The notes beneath the pieces were generated by a model. It saw nothing but the letters and a program-made list of their open reading frames with translations, did no database searches and was not told the DNA's origin. Shown here in pieces: positions 9,017 through 18,993 of a stretch of 64,000 bases of DNA. How positions within the stretch are numbered: position 1 is the stretch's first letter; each line of letters begins with the position of its first letter. The translations under genes and the position numbers were made by a program. Source of the DNA: Butyrivibrio sp. Lineage in GTDB: Bacteria; Bacillota; Clostridia; Lachnospirales; Lachnospiraceae. The stretch spans positions 18,875 to 82,874 of the forward strand of contig JAILJR010000230.1 of NCBI GenBank assembly GCA_024694565.1, read 5' to 3'.

Positions 9017-10663
9017 ATGTTTTTTTACCTGCTGATGTATATTCCTGTCATATGCTTTGCTGTACTGGGGCTTCGGTATCACACACACATGCTGCAGCTT
9101 TCGAGCTATCAGTTTCAGGGATATTTCAGACATCTGAAAACGGACCGCAAGAGGGTGATCTATCACCTCTGTTTTGTGATGCTTGCGTTCATATCGCTGT
9201 CCGTTATGGAACAGAATAATGGAATAAGAATTGTTCCGGCAATTGCGGCACTTGTATTTTTTGTAGGCCTTTTTATATCCTATTTTCCCAAAAAGGCCAA
9301 GAAAAAATTCGTTGTAACAGACAGAGTAAAGAGGCTTTTTGTCACCTATTGTGTTTTGTCAGTAATTATCCTTCTGTGGCCCTGGCTGACCATGATTGGA
9401 ACCGGCAGTCAGGCAGCATATGACCACAGCAGATATATACTGTTTAAACTTGTTGCTTCGATGATGATCATATATATAGGCAGTATTCCGTTTATTCCTG
9501 CCCTCGGCAATCTGATAAATAAGCCGATTGAGCAAAGGATAAACAGATGGTTCATCGATGATGCCAAAAGAATGCTCAAAGAGCACAGGGATCTGAGGAT
9601 AATCGGCATCACGGGAAGCTATGGAAAGACAAGCGTCAAATATTATCTGACGACTCTTTTATCAGAAGGCTTCAGCGTTCTTATGACTCCTGAGAGCTAC
9701 AACACGCCCATGGGAATCGTCAGGACAATAAGGGAGCATTTAAAGCCTACCCATGAGATATTTGTATGCGAGATGGGAGCAAGGCATCTCCACGATATCA
9801 GGGAGATAACGGATATTGTTCATCCTGATGACGGTATACTAACATCCATTGGATATCAGCATCTTGAGACTTTCCACAGTCTGGAGAATATCATCAGTAC
9901 CAAGTATGAGCTTCTTGATGCGGTGGATGAAAAGGAAAAGGCTGAGGGAGGAAAGACACCGGGCAGACACCTTAAGTTTGTCAACGGGGATAACGAGATT
10001 ATCAGAAACAATATGAAATACTCTGATGCGATAACCTATGGTTTGTCTGACGGCAACGATTTTCAGGCGAAGGATGTAAAGGTTACCGGTGCGGGGACGA
10101 GCTTTACTGTCAGTACAAAGAGCGGAGAGAGCGCTGAGTTCTCTACAAAGCTTGTGGGAAGGCACAATGTTGAGAATATTGTCGGTGCAATAGCGGCGGC
10201 AAGCTCTCTGGGAGTACCCATGAACAAGCTCAGGATGGCTGTAAGACGTCTTCAGAGTGTACCTCACAGACTTGAGCTTACAAGGCATGGAAATGTGGCT
10301 ATCCTTGATGATGCCTACAATTCAAATCCCAATGGTGCAAGGGTTGCTCTGGAGACACTTGCACTTTTTGAAGACAGTGTAAAGATACTTGTCACTCCGG
10401 GAATGGTAGAGCTTGGAGAAAAAGAGGACGAGTACAATGCGGAATTTGGCAAGCAGGCAGCAGCTGTCTGTGATTACATCATTCTTGTAGGTGAGAAAAA
10501 CAGTCCGTCAATTAAGAGAGGAGCAGAGGAAGCCGGCTTTTCTTCTGAAAGAATTTTTGTAAAAGGCACGTTTACAGAGGCATCTGCACTTATGTATGAG
10601 CTGGATGCCGGTAAAGAGAAGGTCATATTGCTTGAAAATGATCTTCCTGACAATTATAAATAA
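9017..10663 (+). CDS. Mur ligase family protein, MurF-like, with N-terminal membrane domain
   Basis: IGITGSYGKTSVKYYLTTLL P-loop, EMGARHLHDI, VGRHNVENIVGAIAAA, LDDAYNSNPNGARVAL; ~180 aa hydrophobic N-terminus. Confidence 0.82.
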   Translation: MFFYLLMYIPVICFAVLGLRYHTHMLQLSSYQFQGYFRHLKTDRKRVIYHLCFVMLAFISLSVMEQNNGIRIVPAIAALVFFVGLFISYFPKKAKKKFVVTDRVKRLFVTYCVLSVIILLWPWLTMIGTGSQAAYDHSRYILFKLVASMMIIYIGSIPFIPALGNLINKPIEQRINRWFIDDAKRMLKEHRDLRIIGITGSYGKTSVKYYLTTLLSEGFSVLMTPESYNTPMGIVRTIREHLKPTHEIFVCEMGARHLHDIREITDIVHPDDGILTSIGYQHLETFHSLENIISTKYELLDAVDEKEKAEGGKTPGRHLKFVNGDNEIIRNNMKYSDAITYGLSDGNDFQAKDVKVTGAGTSFTVSTKSGESAEFSTKLVGRHNVENIVGAIAAASSLGVPMNKLRMAVRRLQSVPHRLELTRHGNVAILDDAYNSNPNGARVALETLALFEDSVKILVTPGMVELGEKEDEYNAEFGKQAAAVCDYIILVGEKNSPSIKRGAEEAGFSSERIFVKGTFTEASALMYELDAGKEKVILLENDLPDNYK

Positions 10664-10757
10664 GTTGGAAACTATTCATGGCAAGGTACAGTTAATCAGA
10701 TTATGTAAACTGTAGACCGCCCTGAGAGATAAATGATTATATGAAAGAAGGCGTAAT

Positions 10758-11963
10758 ATGAAGCTTAAGGTAGCTGTATTATTCGGAGGAAAAAGTACTG
10801 AGCATGAGATATCGATCATCTCAGCCATACAGGCAATAGGCAGTATGAACAAAGAGAAGTATGAGATCATACCGGTCTATATGACCAAGAACAATGATTA
10901 TTATGTGGGCGAGTTCATAGACAAAATTGAAGAGTACACACATATCCCGGAGCTTCTTAAAAAGAGCACTCAGGTCATCTGGATAAAGGATGGTGACAGG
11001 GTCAATCTGTCCAGATACCCGATGAAGAAGTTCGGAAACAATGTCATAACAGAGGTTGACCTTGCGTTTCCGATAGTTCATGGAACCAATGTGGAAGACG
11101 GAACCCTGCAGGGATTTCTTGCAACACTGGGTCTGCCGGTAGTAGGCTGCGATGTTCTCTCATCGGCAGTCGGAATGAACAAGTATGTGATGAAGACTGT
11201 TTTAAGGGACAACGGTATACCGGTACTTGACTGCAAGTGCTATACCTGGAAGGACTATGAGGATGTGGACGGACTTGTTTCACAAATCGAAGCAGCCTTT
11301 TCATATCCTGTCATTATTAAGCCATTGAATCTTGGTTCCAGCATAGGTATCAAGAAGGCATCTGACAGGGAACAGCTCCTTGAAGCCCTTGAGCTTGGCT
11401 TTGAATTCTCAAAAAAGATTCTTGTTGAGCATGCGATCAGCGAGCTTAAAGAGATAAACTGCTCTGTACTTGGTGATTATGAGTCTGCAGAGGCCTCCGA
11501 GTGTGAGGAGCCGGTAAACTCAGATGATATCCTTTCATTTGAGGATAAGTACATCGGTGGAGGAAAGGGAGGAAGTAAGGGACAAAAGAGCGGTGGAAGC
11601 AAGGGCATGGCATCGCTGAAGAGAAAGATTCCTGCAGACATTACTTCGGAGATGAGAGACAGGATCAGGAAGATGGCAGTTGATGCCTTCAGATGTCTTG
11701 GCTGCAGTGGTGTTTCAAGGATTGACTTCATGATAGACAAGAGTACCAATGAAGTGTACCTTAACGAGATCAATACAATTCCGGGGTCACTGTCTTTTTA
11801 CCTGTGGGAACCGCTAGGAATGAAGTATGAGCATCTTCTCGACAACATGATACAGCTTGCTTTAAAAGCAGACCGCGAGAACCGGAAGGTGGTATACACA
11901 TTTGAGACCAACGTACTTGAGGGCGTTCACCTGGGCGGCGGCTCGAAGGGTACTAAAGGCTGA
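10758..11963 (+). CDS. ddl: D-alanine--D-alanine ligase
   Basis: VLFGGKSTEHEISIISA, IIKPLNLGSSIGIKKA, INTIPGSLSFYLWEP; contains a Gly/Ser/Lys-rich insertion. Confidence 0.9.
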   Translation: MKLKVAVLFGGKSTEHEISIISAIQAIGSMNKEKYEIIPVYMTKNNDYYVGEFIDKIEEYTHIPELLKKSTQVIWIKDGDRVNLSRYPMKKFGNNVITEVDLAFPIVHGTNVEDGTLQGFLATLGLPVVGCDVLSSAVGMNKYVMKTVLRDNGIPVLDCKCYTWKDYEDVDGLVSQIEAAFSYPVIIKPLNLGSSIGIKKASDREQLLEALELGFEFSKKILVEHAISELKEINCSVLGDYESAEASECEEPVNSDDILSFEDKYIGGGKGGSKGQKSGGSKGMASLKRKIPADITSEMRDRIRKMAVDAFRCLGCSGVSRIDFMIDKSTNEVYLNEINTIPGSLSFYLWEPLGMKYEHLLDNMIQLALKADRENRKVVYTFETNVLEGVHLGGGSKGTKG

Positions 11964-12044
11964 TTTGCGGATATAGCTATCGAAGAAAACAGGATTTTCT
12001 GAAGGATATTTTATAAAACAGGGAGAGATATAAGGGGCATTTTT

Positions 12045-12773
12045 ATGATACGTTTGATACTTGCAGTGCTGTTTGTCGTCATATTTCTGATCGTCAGCCT
12101 GCCGATACAGCTGATTTTACTTATTGTGGGAAAGTTTAATCCATGGGCCAAGAAGACAATATCCCTTGCGATCGTAAGCTGGGCTTTTAATGTTGTTTCT
12201 TTTATAAGTGGTGTTAAACAGACTGTAATAGGTGAGGAAAATGTTCCGAAGGATAAGGCGGTGCTGTATGTGGGCAATCACCGAAGCATTTTTGATATTG
12301 TGCTTGCCTATCCCAGGGTTCCGGGACCTACGGGCTTTATAGCCAAGAAGGAGATACTGAAGGTCCCTATCCTAAACATCTGGATGATCTATATGGACTG
12401 CCTGTTTCTTGACAGAAGCAATATAAAGAAGGGGCTCGAGATGATCCTGACAGCTATTGACAAAGTAAAGAACGGAATCTCTATATTCATTTATCCTGAG
12501 GGAACAAGAAACAAAACAGATAAGCCTCTTGGAGAATTCCATAAGGGAAGCTTTAAGATAGCACAGAAATCCGGCTGCCCGATAGTGCCTGTAGTAATAA
12601 ATCATTCAAGGGAAATCCTTGAGGACCATTTTCCCTTCATTAAGTCAACCCATGTGGTAATCGAGTACGGAAAGCCCATAGTTATAAGCGAACTGTCAAA
12701 AGAGGACCAGAAGAGTATAGACAATTATGTCAAAAAAATAATGGAAGAAATCTATTTAAAGAACGAAACCTGA
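12045..12773 (+). CDS. 1-acyl-sn-glycerol-3-phosphate acyltransferase (PlsC family)
   Basis: YVGNHRSIFDIV (NHX4D) and IYPEGTRNKT motifs. Confidence 0.9.
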   Translation: MIRLILAVLFVVIFLIVSLPIQLILLIVGKFNPWAKKTISLAIVSWAFNVVSFISGVKQTVIGEENVPKDKAVLYVGNHRSIFDIVLAYPRVPGPTGFIAKKEILKVPILNIWMIYMDCLFLDRSNIKKGLEMILTAIDKVKNGISIFIYPEGTRNKTDKPLGEFHKGSFKIAQKSGCPIVPVVINHSREILEDHFPFIKSTHVVIEYGKPIVISELSKEDQKSIDNYVKKIMEEIYLKNET

Positions 12774-12779
12774 TAACTT

Positions 12780-12815
12780 AAGTCCGACTATGTTGCATAG
12801 TCGGATTTTTGATTA
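12780..12815 (+). terminator. Rho-independent terminator after plsC-like gene
   Basis: gtccgactatgttgcatagtcggatttttg. Confidence 0.85.
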
Positions 12816-12881
12816 TATAGTGTTAGATAAGATATGACTTTTGACCTCAGCAGCTTATGATGGGAAAGAGAGGTACTTGGA

Positions 12882-14186
12882 GTGATCATTATAAAGGGCG
12901 GACATGTAATAGATCCGGAGAGCGGATTAAATGAAAAGAAGGATCTGGTGATAGAGGGATGGCAGATTACGGAGATATGTGAGCCTGAAAGCCCAAAAAT
13001 CAATGACTGTCTTTCCGATCCGGAGTGTGAGGTGATAGATGCTTCCGGTATGATAGTTGCTCCGGGTCTCGTTGACTGCCATGTACATTTCAGGGATCCG
13101 GGCTTTACTTACAAGGAGGATATCGAGACAGGGTCAAAAGCAGCGCTTCGTGGTGGTTTTACAACAGTTGTCATGATGGGCAATACCGAGCCGCATTTTG
13201 ATAATTATGATACGGTAAGAAACGCTGTGCTAAAGGGCGCCCGCTGCGCACCCATACGGGTATTTGCCTGTGGAAATGTCACAAAGGGCATGGAGGGCAA
13301 GGAGCTGGTTGACATGGACGAGCTACTAAAGGCCGGAGCGGTTCTTTTTACAGATGATGGAAAGCCGATAACGGATGAAGGGCTCATGGAGCAGGCGTGT
13401 ATAGAGGCTTCTAAGCGCAATAAGATAATCAGTCTGCACGAGGAGGATCCCGCCTTCATAACCGAGAATGGGATCAACGCCGGGGAAGTTGCTAAAAAGC
13501 TGGGCATAACAGGCTCTCCAAGGCAGGCTGAGGTTTCCATGGTTGAGAGGGATATCGACATAGCAGAAAGGACAGGTGCCTCTATAGTTATCCAGCACAT
13601 AAGTGCTGAACAGTCTGTAAAGCTGATCCGTGATGCAAAAAAGAGAGGAGTAAAGGTGTATGCTGAGGCAACACCGCACCACTTTACTCTGACTGAAAGT
13701 GCAGTATTGAAATACGGTACACTTGCCAAGATGAATCCGCCTCTTAGGCTTGAGAGTGACAGAATGGCCATAATAGAGGGGCTAAGGGACGGAACAATCG
13801 AAATGATAGCGACTGACCATGCACCTCACGCCTCATACGAAAAGGAAAAAGAGCTTACGAGCGCACCAAGCGGTATAACAGGTCTTGAGACATCGCTTGC
13901 ACTTGGCATAAAGGAACTCGTAAACCCGGGATTTCTGACAATGGAGCAGCTCCTTGAAAGAATGACTATCGGTCCTGCGAGGGTCTGCGGACTTGATGCC
14001 GGGTATTTGCACTCAGACGGATATGCTAATATTGTAATATTTAGCCCTGATGAGGAGTGGACTTATGAAGAGAGTGCTTCTAAATCGTCTAACTCACCGT
14101 TTTTTGGCTGGAAGCTTCCGGGCAGGATACATTTTGTTATAAGCATGGGGGTCATAGCATACAGGGTTCAGACATCCGGTAAGTAA
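12882..14186 (+). CDS. pyrC: Dihydroorotase
   Basis: GLVDCHVHFRDPGFTYKEDIETGSKAALRGGFTTVVMMGNTEP, ATDHAPHASYEKEKEL; GTG start. Confidence 0.94.
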   Translation: MIIIKGGHVIDPESGLNEKKDLVIEGWQITEICEPESPKINDCLSDPECEVIDASGMIVAPGLVDCHVHFRDPGFTYKEDIETGSKAALRGGFTTVVMMGNTEPHFDNYDTVRNAVLKGARCAPIRVFACGNVTKGMEGKELVDMDELLKAGAVLFTDDGKPITDEGLMEQACIEASKRNKIISLHEEDPAFITENGINAGEVAKKLGITGSPRQAEVSMVERDIDIAERTGASIVIQHISAEQSVKLIRDAKKRGVKVYAEATPHHFTLTESAVLKYGTLAKMNPPLRLESDRMAIIEGLRDGTIEMIATDHAPHASYEKEKELTSAPSGITGLETSLALGIKELVNPGFLTMEQLLERMTIGPARVCGLDAGYLHSDGYANIVIFSPDEEWTYEESASKSSNSPFFGWKLPGRIHFVISMGVIAYRVQTSGK

Positions 14187-14356
14187 AAACGATTGAAACC
14201 AAATAAATATCAGATCGTCTTTACCGGTGTACCGCAACGATTATTTCTTTACTTATTTGCACCAACTTGCCGCCATGTGATGTGTTGCCATAAGCCGTCG
14301 ATGTAAGGCGGGAGCTGTCAGTATCGATTATCAAAGAATACAGAGGAGATTGTGAT

Positions 14357-15154
14357 ATGTCCGGAAAGCAGAAATGCGCTTCAAAGGTCATCAGCCAGAA
14401 AATGATTGCTGATGGGATTTATGATATGTGGCTTGAGGCCGATTTTGCAGGGGATGTGGTCCCCGGTCAGTTTATTGGAGTTTATACGGTGAATAAAGCA
14501 GCTCTGCTGCCAAGGCCTATCAGCATATGCGAGGCTGATAGGAAAGGATCGGCCATAAGGATAGTCTACCGTGTAGTAGGAACCGGCACTGCAGAGTTTG
14601 CATTGTATGGCCCTGGTGATTACATAATGATCCTTGGACCCTTAGGCAACGGCTTTCCGCTTGATGAGGCAGAGGGAAAAAACGTTGTGGTGATGGGCGG
14701 CGGAATCGGCGTTCCACCTCTTCTTGAAACTGTCAAAAGGCTTTCGGAGAAAAAGACTCCGGGTCCGGGTGAAATAAATGCAGTCATGGGCTACAGGAGC
14801 CGGGATACGTTTCTTTCAGATGAGTTTTCGAAGTATGCCGGGCTCTATATTGCCTCAGATGATGGCAGTGTCGGCGTAAAAGGCAATGTAATTGATGCCT
14901 TGAAGGAAAGCGGTAAAAAACCGGATCTTATTTTTGCCTGCGGCCCCATGCCCATGCTTAAAGGTATCAAGAGCTATGCAGAGGAAAACGGCATTAAAGC
15001 CTATCTGTCCCTTGAAGAGCGCATGGCCTGCGGCGTAGGCGCATGCCTTGGCTGCGTCTGCAGGACAAAGGAAGCGGACAGCCACTCACACGTCAAAAAT
15101 GCAAGAATCTGCACCGAGGGCCCTGTATTCGATGCATCTATTCTTGATCTGTAA
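14357..15154 (+). CDS. pyrK: Dihydroorotate dehydrogenase electron transfer subunit
   Basis: RPISICEADRKGSAIRIVYRVVGTGTAEF; C-terminal [2Fe-2S] motif MACGVGACLGCVC; adjacent to pyrD. Confidence 0.93.
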   Translation: MSGKQKCASKVISQKMIADGIYDMWLEADFAGDVVPGQFIGVYTVNKAALLPRPISICEADRKGSAIRIVYRVVGTGTAEFALYGPGDYIMILGPLGNGFPLDEAEGKNVVVMGGGIGVPPLLETVKRLSEKKTPGPGEINAVMGYRSRDTFLSDEFSKYAGLYIASDDGSVGVKGNVIDALKESGKKPDLIFACGPMPMLKGIKSYAEENGIKAYLSLEERMACGVGACLGCVCRTKEADSHSHVKNARICTEGPVFDASILDL

Positions 15155-15169
15155 AAGGAGACATCGCCA

Positions 15170-16075
15170 ATGAACACAAAAGTATCCATATCCGGCATCA
15201 CCTTTAAAAATCCCGTAATGACTGCGTCCGGCACCTTTGGCTCCGGAATGGAGTATTCGGACTTCGTAGACCTTGGAAGGCTGGGAGCTGTAGTGACCAA
15301 GGGTGTTGCAAACGTTCCCTGGGAAGGAAATCCTACCCCAAGAGTTGCAGAGGTTTATGGCGGAATGCTCAATGCCATTGGCCTTCAGAACCCGGGAGTT
15401 GAGGTCTTTGTCGAAAGGGATCTTGAATTTTTGAAAAAATATGATACTAAGGTAATAGTTAATGTCTGTGGAAAGACTGTTGAAGATTACCTTGAAGTAG
15501 TGGAGAGACTATCCGATGAAGATAGAGTGGATATGCTCGAGATAAACGTGTCATGCCCCAATGTCAGGGAGGGAGCCATAGCTTTTGGCCAGAAGGCCGA
15601 TGCACTCTTTGGGATAACGAGTAAGATAAAGGAAAAAGCAAAGCAGCCGGTCATAATGAAGCTGAGCCCCAATGTCACCAGTATAAGTGAGATGGCAAAG
15701 GCTGCAGAGGCAGCAGGAGCAGACGCTGTTTCCCTGATAAATACGTTGACGGGTATGAAGATAGACATATACAGGAGAAGATTTGCTCTGGCGAACAGGA
15801 CAGGCGGTCTGTCGGGACCGGCAATCAAGCCAGTGGCTGTCAGAATGGTTTATGAAGCGGCCCATGCTGTAAAGATACCTGTCATAGGTATGGGTGGAAT
15901 TGCCAGTGCAGAGGATGCCATAGAGTTTATCATGGCAGGAGCGACCGCAGTAGCTGTGGGAGCCATGAACTTCCATGATCCTTACACAACAGTCAGAGTC
16001 ATGGAGGGCATAGAAAAATTTATGGAAAGTGAAGGAATAGAGGATATAAACAGTATAAGAGGAATAAATCTATAA
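15170..16075 (+). CDS. pyrD: Dihydroorotate dehydrogenase (class 1B)
   Basis: NPVMTASGTFGSGMEY, INVSCPNVREGAIAFG, GGLSGPAIKPVAVRMV, GMGGIASAEDAIEFIMAGATAVAVG. Confidence 0.95.
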   Translation: MNTKVSISGITFKNPVMTASGTFGSGMEYSDFVDLGRLGAVVTKGVANVPWEGNPTPRVAEVYGGMLNAIGLQNPGVEVFVERDLEFLKKYDTKVIVNVCGKTVEDYLEVVERLSDEDRVDMLEINVSCPNVREGAIAFGQKADALFGITSKIKEKAKQPVIMKLSPNVTSISEMAKAAEAAGADAVSLINTLTGMKIDIYRRRFALANRTGGLSGPAIKPVAVRMVYEAAHAVKIPVIGMGGIASAEDAIEFIMAGATAVAVGAMNFHDPYTTVRVMEGIEKFMESEGIEDINSIRGINL

Positions 16076-16131
16076 AAGAAAAGGGGAAGAGCTTTTAAGG
16101 GCTCTTCCTCTTTTGTTACTAGCAACGTTTT

Positions 16132-16758
16132 TCAGGTTTCGGTCTTTCCCGTCAGCTCGTCAAAGCCTTTCATAACAGCATCAAAGGTCTGCTTAGAGAT
16201 ATCCGGGAGTTCACCACCCCAGGTCTTTTCAGCCTGTTTGTAGCCTTTTTCAAATGCTGACCTCATATGCTCGAGCTTATCAGGATCGTCTCCTGCAAGC
16301 GCCTTGGCAAAATCGAGGATCCTTGAAGAGGTCTGTTTAACACCCCAGTAGCCGTCCTCTGAAATGTCCTGCTGCGCCTGCGCTTTGGTAGCTGCATCAA
16401 CGGTGAAATCACCCTTTGCAAGAAACTTCCAGATTGAGTCATCGCCATTGTCGACGTTGGCGATACCATAGCTTTTAGCCTGCTTGCCCATCATCTTGTG
16501 GACTATGTCCAAAAGCTGCTGTTGACGAAGAGCATCATCGGCCTTGAGCTGCTGAATGATCTTGGTTCTGTCTGTCCCCTTTGAAGATATCCCCCGGGAT
16601 TTTGAAGGATCATCTTCTGATTTCTCGTATACTGCAGCCGCTTCAGCTTTAACCTTGACTTCCTCGTCCTTTTTTTTGTCTTCCACAGGTGCATTGACGG
16701 CAGAAGCATAGGTCGTTGCGATGTTGTTAGTAACCTCGGTAAGTCCGTTTACGCCCAT
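16132..16758 (-). CDS. Hypothetical protein (DUF5610-like C-terminal region suspected)
   Basis: Intact 208-aa ORF with RBS (aaaaggagttcaatATG on minus strand); LEHMRSAFEKGYKQAEKTWGGELPDISKQTFDAVMKGFDEL. Confidence 0.65.
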   Translation of the reverse strand: MGVNGLTEVTNNIATTYASAVNAPVEDKKKDEEVKVKAEAAAVYEKSEDDPSKSRGISSKGTDRTKIIQQLKADDALRQQQLLDIVHKMMGKQAKSYGIANVDNGDDSIWKFLAKGDFTVDAATKAQAQQDISEDGYWGVKQTSSRILDFAKALAGDDPDKLEHMRSAFEKGYKQAEKTWGGELPDISKQTFDAVMKGFDELTGKTET

Positions 16759-16975
16759 ATTGAACTCCTTTTCCGCGTCAGGTTGCTAATACCGCGCTTG
16801 AAACGAAACTATAGTTTACCTAATCAGCTTATCGGCACATTTTAAAAAAACTTTAGGGTTTGAATTAAAATTTTTCATTTTTTTAGTATTTTTTTTCTTG
16901 TATTGAAAAGAATACAGTGAGAATATGAATTATAGCATTTTGGATGCTAAACCCAGACCTGGAGCGGCTTTGAAT

Positions 16976-17845
16976 ATGGAAATTATTAGAAAGGCATACG
17001 CCAAACTGAATTTCGGACTTGATGTCACCGGCAGAAGAGCTGACGGATATCATCTGGTTAAGATGATAATGCAGAATATAAATATTTATGACACACTGAC
17101 CTTTAAGGATAGCAATACAGGTGAAATAAGACTCTCATGCTCTTCCGACAGGATACCTGCAGATGACTCTAACCTCATAGTCAAAGTGGCAAAACAACTC
17201 AGGGAAGAGTTTTCCTTGGACAAAGGGGTAGATATTACTCTTGAAAAGAGGATACCGGCAGCAGCTGGGATGGCCGGAGGAAGTACAGACGCTGCGGCTT
17301 GTTATCACGCCTTAAATGAATTGTGGAAGCTGGGGCTTTCACAGGAAGAACTTTTAAGGCTTGGGGTAAAGCTCGGAGCTGATATACCATACTGTATAGT
17401 AGGAGGAACAGCGCTGGCAGAGGGAATAGGTGAAGAGCTGACTGTTTTGAAGGACTGCCCAAAGCTTCCGCTTGTAATTGCCAAACCGTCCATAGATGTT
17501 TCAACCGGCTGGGTCTATAAGGAGCTGGACGACAGTACAGACATAGATCACCCGGATATAGACGGGATACGAAGGGCCATGGAGGAAGGGAATATTGCTA
17601 AGATGTGCAGCCTGATAGGAAATGTTCTTGAGCCTGTAACCGCATCGAAATATGTGGTGATTAAGGAAATAGAGAAAATCCTTGAGGATGGCGGTGCCAT
17701 CAGGGCATTCATGACAGGAAGCGGGCCTACGGTCTTTGGAATCTATGAGGATGAGAAAAGGGCCAAAGAGGGGTTTGAACAGATAAAAATGAGCGGATTG
17801 GCGCCTGAGCTGTTTTTGACAGAGACGATCAATCCTAACCGATAG
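16976..17845 (+). CDS. ispE: 4-(cytidine 5'-diphospho)-2-C-methyl-D-erythritol kinase
   Basis: KAYAKLNFGLDVTGRRADGYHLV, PAAAGMAGGSTDAAACYHALN, MTGSGPTVFGIY. Confidence 0.93.
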   Translation: MEIIRKAYAKLNFGLDVTGRRADGYHLVKMIMQNINIYDTLTFKDSNTGEIRLSCSSDRIPADDSNLIVKVAKQLREEFSLDKGVDITLEKRIPAAAGMAGGSTDAAACYHALNELWKLGLSQEELLRLGVKLGADIPYCIVGGTALAEGIGEELTVLKDCPKLPLVIAKPSIDVSTGWVYKELDDSTDIDHPDIDGIRRAMEEGNIAKMCSLIGNVLEPVTASKYVVIKEIEKILEDGGAIRAFMTGSGPTVFGIYEDEKRAKEGFEQIKMSGLAPELFLTETINPNR

Positions 17846-17875
17846 ATTATTCTCAGCTTCAATGAGGAAACAGAT

Positions 17876-18328
17876 ATGAACAGAGACGTTGAAGTGAATG
17901 TAACAGGAATACATGCAAGAGACGGTGAGCCTACGGAAAAGGTAGAGACAAGTGTTCCGGGTGTCTTTCTGCAGATGGAGGACGGAAGTCTGATTATTGA
18001 ATATGACGAAAGCCAGGAGACCGGCAGCGGTACGATGAAGGCTCACAGCAAGGTTCTGATCAATCCCGATGGAAGAAGCATGGAGGTAGTAAGGTCAGGC
18101 TTTAGCAATTCAAGATTCTCCTTTGGCGATGAGCTGGTGTATGACACAGAGTATCTTACTCCGTACGGAGCCATGATGATGAAGGTCAGGACAAACAGCT
18201 TTGATTTCACCAGGGCGAGAAATGACGACGAAATTAGGGTTGTAGCTGAGTACGACCTTGAGATAGAAGACAGGGTCATTTCAAGCTCTATGATAGTAAT
18301 AGACGTAAAAAATGCGGTGGCAAACTGA
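17876..18328 (+). CDS. DUF1934 domain-containing protein (YwiB-like)
   Basis: 150-aa beta-barrel-like ORF; GxF(S/T)xxLxYxTxYGxxxMxVRT-like pattern. Confidence 0.75.
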   Translation: MNRDVEVNVTGIHARDGEPTEKVETSVPGVFLQMEDGSLIIEYDESQETGSGTMKAHSKVLINPDGRSMEVVRSGFSNSRFSFGDELVYDTEYLTPYGAMMMKVRTNSFDFTRARNDDEIRVVAEYDLEIEDRVISSSMIVIDVKNAVAN

Positions 18329-18352
18329 CTTGCCACCGCTTATTTTTATTTG
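18312..18352. terminator. Bidirectional terminator between convergent genes
   Basis: gcggtggcaaactgacttgccaccgcttattttta. Confidence 0.85.
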
Positions 18353-18834
18353 ACCATTTTGGCTCCGGCCTTTTCCTGAGCCTTTGCAACCAGGTTTTTG
18401 AAAAAGCCTTTCTTTTCCTCGGGGGGTGCGATCCTGCCTCTGATACCTCTGACCTCAGTTACATAGATACCACTGACGGAAGCCTTTACTTCCTTTTTTG
18501 TAGGGACGGAATCGAAAATCTTCTCATCGCAGATAAGACTCATGACTCTGTTTCCGATCCTCACCTTCAGGATTGGGAGCTTTGAACCACGAAGGAGACG
18601 CGGCGTCTGATCGATCACCGACTGGGGAAGCCCTGCGTCCTTTAGCTTCATTCTCTTTTTATCGATTATCAGCATGGTCACCGTCTGTTTCATGGCATCC
18701 AGCTGAGCCTGTTGTTCTGCCTGTTTTTTCTGAGCTCTTTTTCCCAAAATGATAAGCGCAACTATTGCGGCTATAAGGATCAGAGCAATTACAATTAATA
18801 CTATCAACCCTGCGTTCAAAACAAAACCCTCCAA
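18346..18834 (-). CDS. Hypothetical single-TM protein
   Basis: N-terminal TM LIVLIVIALILIAAIVALIILG, coiled region, basic soluble domain; intact ORF with upstream ggaggg. Confidence 0.65.
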   Translation of the reverse strand: MEGFVLNAGLIVLIVIALILIAAIVALIILGKRAQKKQAEQQAQLDAMKQTVTMLIIDKKRMKLKDAGLPQSVIDQTPRLLRGSKLPILKVRIGNRVMSLICDEKIFDSVPTKKEVKASVSGIYVTEVRGIRGRIAPPEEKKGFFKNLVAKAQEKAGAKMVK

Positions 18835-18993
18835 AATTCAATTAAAAAGTGCACTATTTATTTTAACACTCTTTGACTTTTCAGGCAATAATTTGCACAG
18901 ATGATTCCTATTAGATAAAAACACTTTAATAAGAAGAAAAGGTGTGGTAATATGAAAAATATTGTTTTATTAAGTTTAATGAGGTGAATTAGT

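Noticed and set aside
13205-13771. 188-aa minus-strand ORF inside pyrC
   Set aside because: Ser/Leu-rich antisense shadow of pyrC
14187-14356. PyrR-type attenuator before pyrK
   Set aside because: No PyrR-binding consensus or clear terminator/antiterminator pair recognised
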